Of a DNA stretch of 34,891 bases, positions 32,566-34,891 are shown piece by piece (position 1 is the first letter of the stretch; each line of letters opens with the position of its first letter). The stretch is from an uncultured Planctomycetaceae bacterium (GTDB lineage: Bacteria > Planctomycetota > Planctomycetia > Planctomycetales > Planctomycetaceae). The translations under genes were made by a program, and so were the position numbers. The notes under the pieces were generated by a model, which was not told the origin of the DNA, ran no database searches, and saw nothing but the letters and a program-made list of their open reading frames with translations. Location: assembly GCA_943787265.1 (NCBI GenBank), contig CALSLT010000021.1:288001-322891 (forward strand), read 5' to 3'.

Positions 32566-33276
32566 TTAGTACAACTTTCTGGCGGCCTCAACGAGCGAGG
32601 CGTCAATCTTGTATGCCGGCTTGAGTTCACCAGCTCGTCGAAGGTCTGGGGCGAGTGCGAAATTTCCAGCTACAGCGACCAGGCCGTCGTAAAAAGTGGC
32701 AGGAGGCACCCCATCCGGAATATTGATAAAGATCATATCGGTCAGAGCGGGCTTCCCACCAAAGCAGCACTCGCCGCTGTCTTTGCAAAGGATGAATTGC
32801 CTGATTCCATTCATACGATCGTCTGGGTACATGTATCCTTTGAGAAAGAGCTTCTGCCCGTCAAGAGGCTTGACGTCCGGGTGGAAGTCCTTCCTGCCTT
32901 CGATTTCCGAAAAACCCTTCTTCGAGATGTCCGTCACGAAGCTGACTCGGGTGTAACCTTCCGGAACTTCCGTCGCGTAAACATAAGCGTGGAACGCCGA
33001 TCCACCACACAGGCACAGGGCACACAGCACCAGGCCGCCTCGAACCAGCCAGATTCCGCTGTAAGCACCGTCGGATGTTGAAATTTGTCGTTTCGCGAGA
33101 ATTCCCAGCACGATGCCGAACACTGCAAACGGCAAGGCGAATTCCGTGATCAGGGCCAGAAGTGAGATCACTCCCAGAACGGCGGTCACCGCGGCCAGTG
33201 GCGGCACCGGTCGGTAATCAAATTCGTTGCTGACTCCGTTGGTTTCTGCTGGCATTTGTTCAACTGTCTGTGACAT
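32566..33276 (-). CDS. Multi-pass membrane protein with C-terminal CCFG domain
   Basis: 236 residues; start ATG 33276 with GAGGA eight bases before. The N-terminal part resembles the small membrane-anchored DUF4190 type, with hydrophobic segments at about 26-42, 46-62 and 78-98. The outer part (about 110-236) carries LDGQKLFLKGYMYP, CCFG at 170-173 and TDMIFINIPDG; these align over about 90 residues with the C-terminal domain of the next gene. First gene of the operon. Function unknown. Confidence 0.82.
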   Translation of the reverse strand: MSQTVEQMPAETNGVSNEFDYRPVPPLAAVTAVLGVISLLALITEFALPFAVFGIVLGILAKRQISTSDGAYSGIWLVRGGLVLCALCLCGGSAFHAYVYATEVPEGYTRVSFVTDISKKGFSEIEGRKDFHPDVKPLDGQKLFLKGYMYPDDRMNGIRQFILCKDSGECCFGGKPALTDMIFINIPDGVPPATFYDGLVAVAGNFALAPDLRRAGELKPAYKIDASLVEAARKLY

Positions 33277-33596
33277 CAGAGAATCCTCGACGCATCAATT
33301 CTGAAGACTCGAATAAAAACACGTAGCTGCAAAAGCTTGTGGCTGAGCAGCCAGACTGGACGTCGTTTTGAATGCGAAATCGGTTATGAAATTGGCTTAT
33401 CCGCGACGTTACGTCCGAAAAGATAATATCACGGGAAGAATCCATTTCGACAGCGAAACAGCAGTTCCCGGCAATTGAGCGGCTCACCACTGACGGGCCG
33501 TGCCGGTCAGACGGTTCAGGACGGGCAGTTGGAGTTCTCCGCGACGTCTTGCTGCCGAGGTTCGCATCGCATCACTCGGGTTCAGAACGCGATTCT
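33277..33596. other. Gap between pdxJ and the CCFG operon
   Basis: 320 bases without a plausible gene. It should contain the operon promoter, but I recognise no clear boxes. An imperfect stem near 33490-33510 (CTGAC...GTCAG, GC-rich) may end the pdxJ transcript. Confidence 0.4.
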
Positions 33597-34313
33597 TCAA
33601 ACGGTGATCAACTGCTTCATTTCTCGAACTGCACGTTCCAGGCCCACGAGCACGGCTCTCGCGATGATGCTGTGTCCGATGTTCAGCTCGCAGGTTTCCT
33701 CGATCTGAGCCACCGGAATAACGTTGCGATAGGTCAGGCCGTGGCCCATGTGGAGCAGCAGGCCGGCGTCGCGAGCCGCTTTTCCGGCTGCATCGAGCTT
33801 TCGCAGTTCGTCCAGTTGGGCCTCGTCAGAAGTCGCGTCCGCGTAGCAACCGGTGTGAAGCTCGATGGCCGACACGCCGAGCTCTCGCGAAGCTTCGATC
33901 TGATCAGCCTCCGGATCGATGAACAGGCTGACTTCGATGCCGGCATCTTGAAGCTGCTTCACAACGTCGCCGACCCGCTCGCGATTGCCGATCACATCGA
34001 GGCCGCCTTCGGTCGTGATTTCCTGCCGCTTCTCCGGCACCAGCGTCACTTGTTCGGGCTTCGTCTGCAGAGCGATCTGGACGATCTCTTCGGCAGTTGC
34101 CATTTCAAGGTTCAGCTTTACCTGAACGGTGTCGCGCAGCACTCGGACGTCGCGATCCTGAATGTGGCGGCGGTCCTCGCGAAGATGAATCGTGATGCCG
34201 TCAGCACCGCCGAGTTCAGCAAGTGATGCTGCCCAGACTGGATCGGGCTCGACCGTCTGCCGAGCCTGACGAATGGTGGCGACGTGGTCGATGTTCACTC
34301 CGAGACGAGGCAT
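33597..34313 (-). CDS. pdxJ: Pyridoxine 5'-phosphate synthase
   Basis: PdxJ condenses 1-deoxyxylulose-5-phosphate with 3-amino-2-oxopropyl phosphate to make pyridoxine 5'-phosphate (DXP-dependent vitamin B6 path). The 238-residue form starts MPRLGVNIDHVATIRQAR at the ATG 34311-34313 (an upstream ATG at 34361 is in frame but would add residues not in the family). Conserved residues are visible: His10, TIHLREDRRHI (His43, Arg45, Glu46, Arg49, His50), ELHTGCYAD and HMGHGLTYRN. It follows the M24 peptidase gene. Confidence 0.95.
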   Translation of the reverse strand: MPRLGVNIDHVATIRQARQTVEPDPVWAASLAELGGADGITIHLREDRRHIQDRDVRVLRDTVQVKLNLEMATAEEIVQIALQTKPEQVTLVPEKRQEITTEGGLDVIGNRERVGDVVKQLQDAGIEVSLFIDPEADQIEASRELGVSAIELHTGCYADATSDEAQLDELRKLDAAGKAARDAGLLLHMGHGLTYRNVIPVAQIEETCELNIGHSIIARAVLVGLERAVREMKQLITV

Positions 34314-34353
34314 GGCACTCACACAAGATTGAGATGTTGAAACTGAATTTTTG

Positions 34354-34428
34354 AGGAACACTAATAAGCATTAATCTTCGCTAATCAGCAAGAGGGATTA
34401 GTGAATATCAGCGTCGATTAGTGTTCCT
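34354..34428. repeat. Nested inverted repeats between the M24 peptidase and pdxJ
   Basis: An outer 12-bp perfect pair, AGGAACACTAAT (34354-34365) and ATTAGTGTTCCT (34417-34428), encloses an inner pair CTAATC (34381-34386) / GATTAG (34396-34401). GATTAGTG occurs twice (34396 and 34416). The AT-rich CTAAT/ATTAG words recur, which looks like a REP-type intergenic element rather than a simple terminator. Confidence 0.6.
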
Positions 34429-34452
34429 GATTTATGGTAATACGAGGAATTC

Positions 34453-34890
34453 TCAGCAGTCGATTTCGATGAGATGTTTCGGAAACGCGGTCAGAACGTC
34501 GCAGCCGTTTTTAGTGATCACGATGTCGTCTTCAATTCGCATCCCGCCTGAGCCTTCGACGTACACTCCTGGTTCGATGGTCCAGATTTGGCCGACGTCG
34601 ATGTTCTGATCGACTGTCGGCGAAAGCCGACCGGTGTCGTGAACCAGTGCTCCCAATCCGTGGCCGAGGCCGTGTCCAAAGTGTTGTGCGAGATCCTTTT
34701 CGTCGAGAATTTGTCGAGCCAGGGCGTCGACATCTTTTCCGTTAACGCCCGGCTTCATCGCTTCGACACATGCGCATTGCGCTTTGAGAAGCTGTTCGTA
34801 AGTCTGACGTTGCCAGTCAGACGCCGGTCCGAGCACAACGGTTCGCGTGATGTCGCTATTGTAGCCGTCGACGCAGGCTCCAAGATCAAA
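34453..34890 (-). CDS. Xaa-Pro aminopeptidase (M24), C-terminal part, cut by window edge
   Basis: The visible 145 residues are the catalytic half of a pita-bread-fold metallopeptidase: DLGACVDGYNSDITRT with two metal-ligand Asp residues, HGLGHGLG with the metal-binding His, TIEPGVYVEGSGG with a Glu ligand and RIEDDIVIT with the last Glu. The arrangement is that of aminopeptidase P/proline dipeptidase, not methionine aminopeptidase. The N-terminal domain and the start lie beyond 34891. It is followed by pdxJ in the same direction. Confidence 0.88.
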   Translation of the reverse strand, partial: FDLGACVDGYNSDITRTVVLGPASDWQRQTYEQLLKAQCACVEAMKPGVNGKDVDALARQILDEKDLAQHFGHGLGHGLGALVHDTGRLSPTVDQNIDVGQIWTIEPGVYVEGSGGMRIEDDIVITKNGCDVLTAFPKHLIEIDC

Positions 34891-34891
34891 C

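Noticed and set aside
32003..32569. 188-codon + strand frame opposite the lipoprotein
   Set aside because: Ser/Ala-rich product from the antisense of a low-complexity spacer; no ribosome binding site.
33549..34226. 225-codon + strand frame opposite pdxJ
   Set aside because: Overlaps conserved pdxJ in antisense and has no known motif.

Overview
The window looks like a chromosomal segment of a planctomycete. The support is taxonomic inference from gene content: two secreted formylglycine-type sulfatases, a membrane-anchored Hanks-type Ser/Thr kinase with an N-terminal extension and a repetitive ectodomain, a sigma-70-like factor with a long DNA-binding N-terminal half, and signal-peptide proteins of no recognised family. 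No 16S rRNA is present, so the genus cannot be fixed.

Layout. (1) 1-1119 is an insertion-sequence graveyard: two 3' remnants of an IS256-type element (an identical 223-bp block) alternate with two 3' remnants of an IS3-type element, all on the + strand. (2) 1179-19363 is one large minus-strand information-processing cluster. Read 5' to 3' it is tRNA-Thr(UGU), tRNA-Tyr, tRNA-Gly, tRNA-Thr(GGU), tuf, a strong terminator, rpmG, tRNA-Trp, secE, nusG, rplK, rplA, rplJ, rplL, rpoB, rpoC, rpsL, rpsG, fusA. The tRNA-tuf head has the same gene order as the E. coli thrU-tyrU-glyT-thrT-tufB operon, and tuf is absent from its other classical place after fusA, where the IS graveyard lies. Several spacers carry clear RNA hairpins. 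rpoB is interrupted by five single-base indels and tuf by about ten clustered indels although the protein sequence stays conserved on both sides; sequence or assembly error is the first explanation. (3) 19846-21522 encodes a divergent sigma factor. (4) 21780-23341 holds a small four-helix membrane protein and a polyprenyl-phosphate-type glycosyltransferase (minus). (5) 23671-30059 (+) holds a Ser/Thr kinase, a sulfatase, a small unknown membrane protein and a second sulfatase with an atypical maturation motif. (6) 30161-33276 (minus) is a three-gene envelope operon: two different membrane-anchored proteins sharing a CCFG-containing domain, and an exported Cys-rich protein. (7) 33598-34890 (minus) holds pdxJ and the 3' part of an M24 aminopeptidase cut by the window edge.

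How it works together: region 2 supplies translation factors, ribosomal proteins, RNA polymerase core and the SecE/NusG pair. Regions 4-6 concern the envelope and extracellular sulfated-polysaccharide use typical of marine planctomycetes. Points most worth a second look are the HTH-rich sigma factor, the CCFG operon, Arg88 in ribosomal protein S12, the CGTSR sulfatase motif, the spacer hairpins and the indel clusters in rpoB and tuf.
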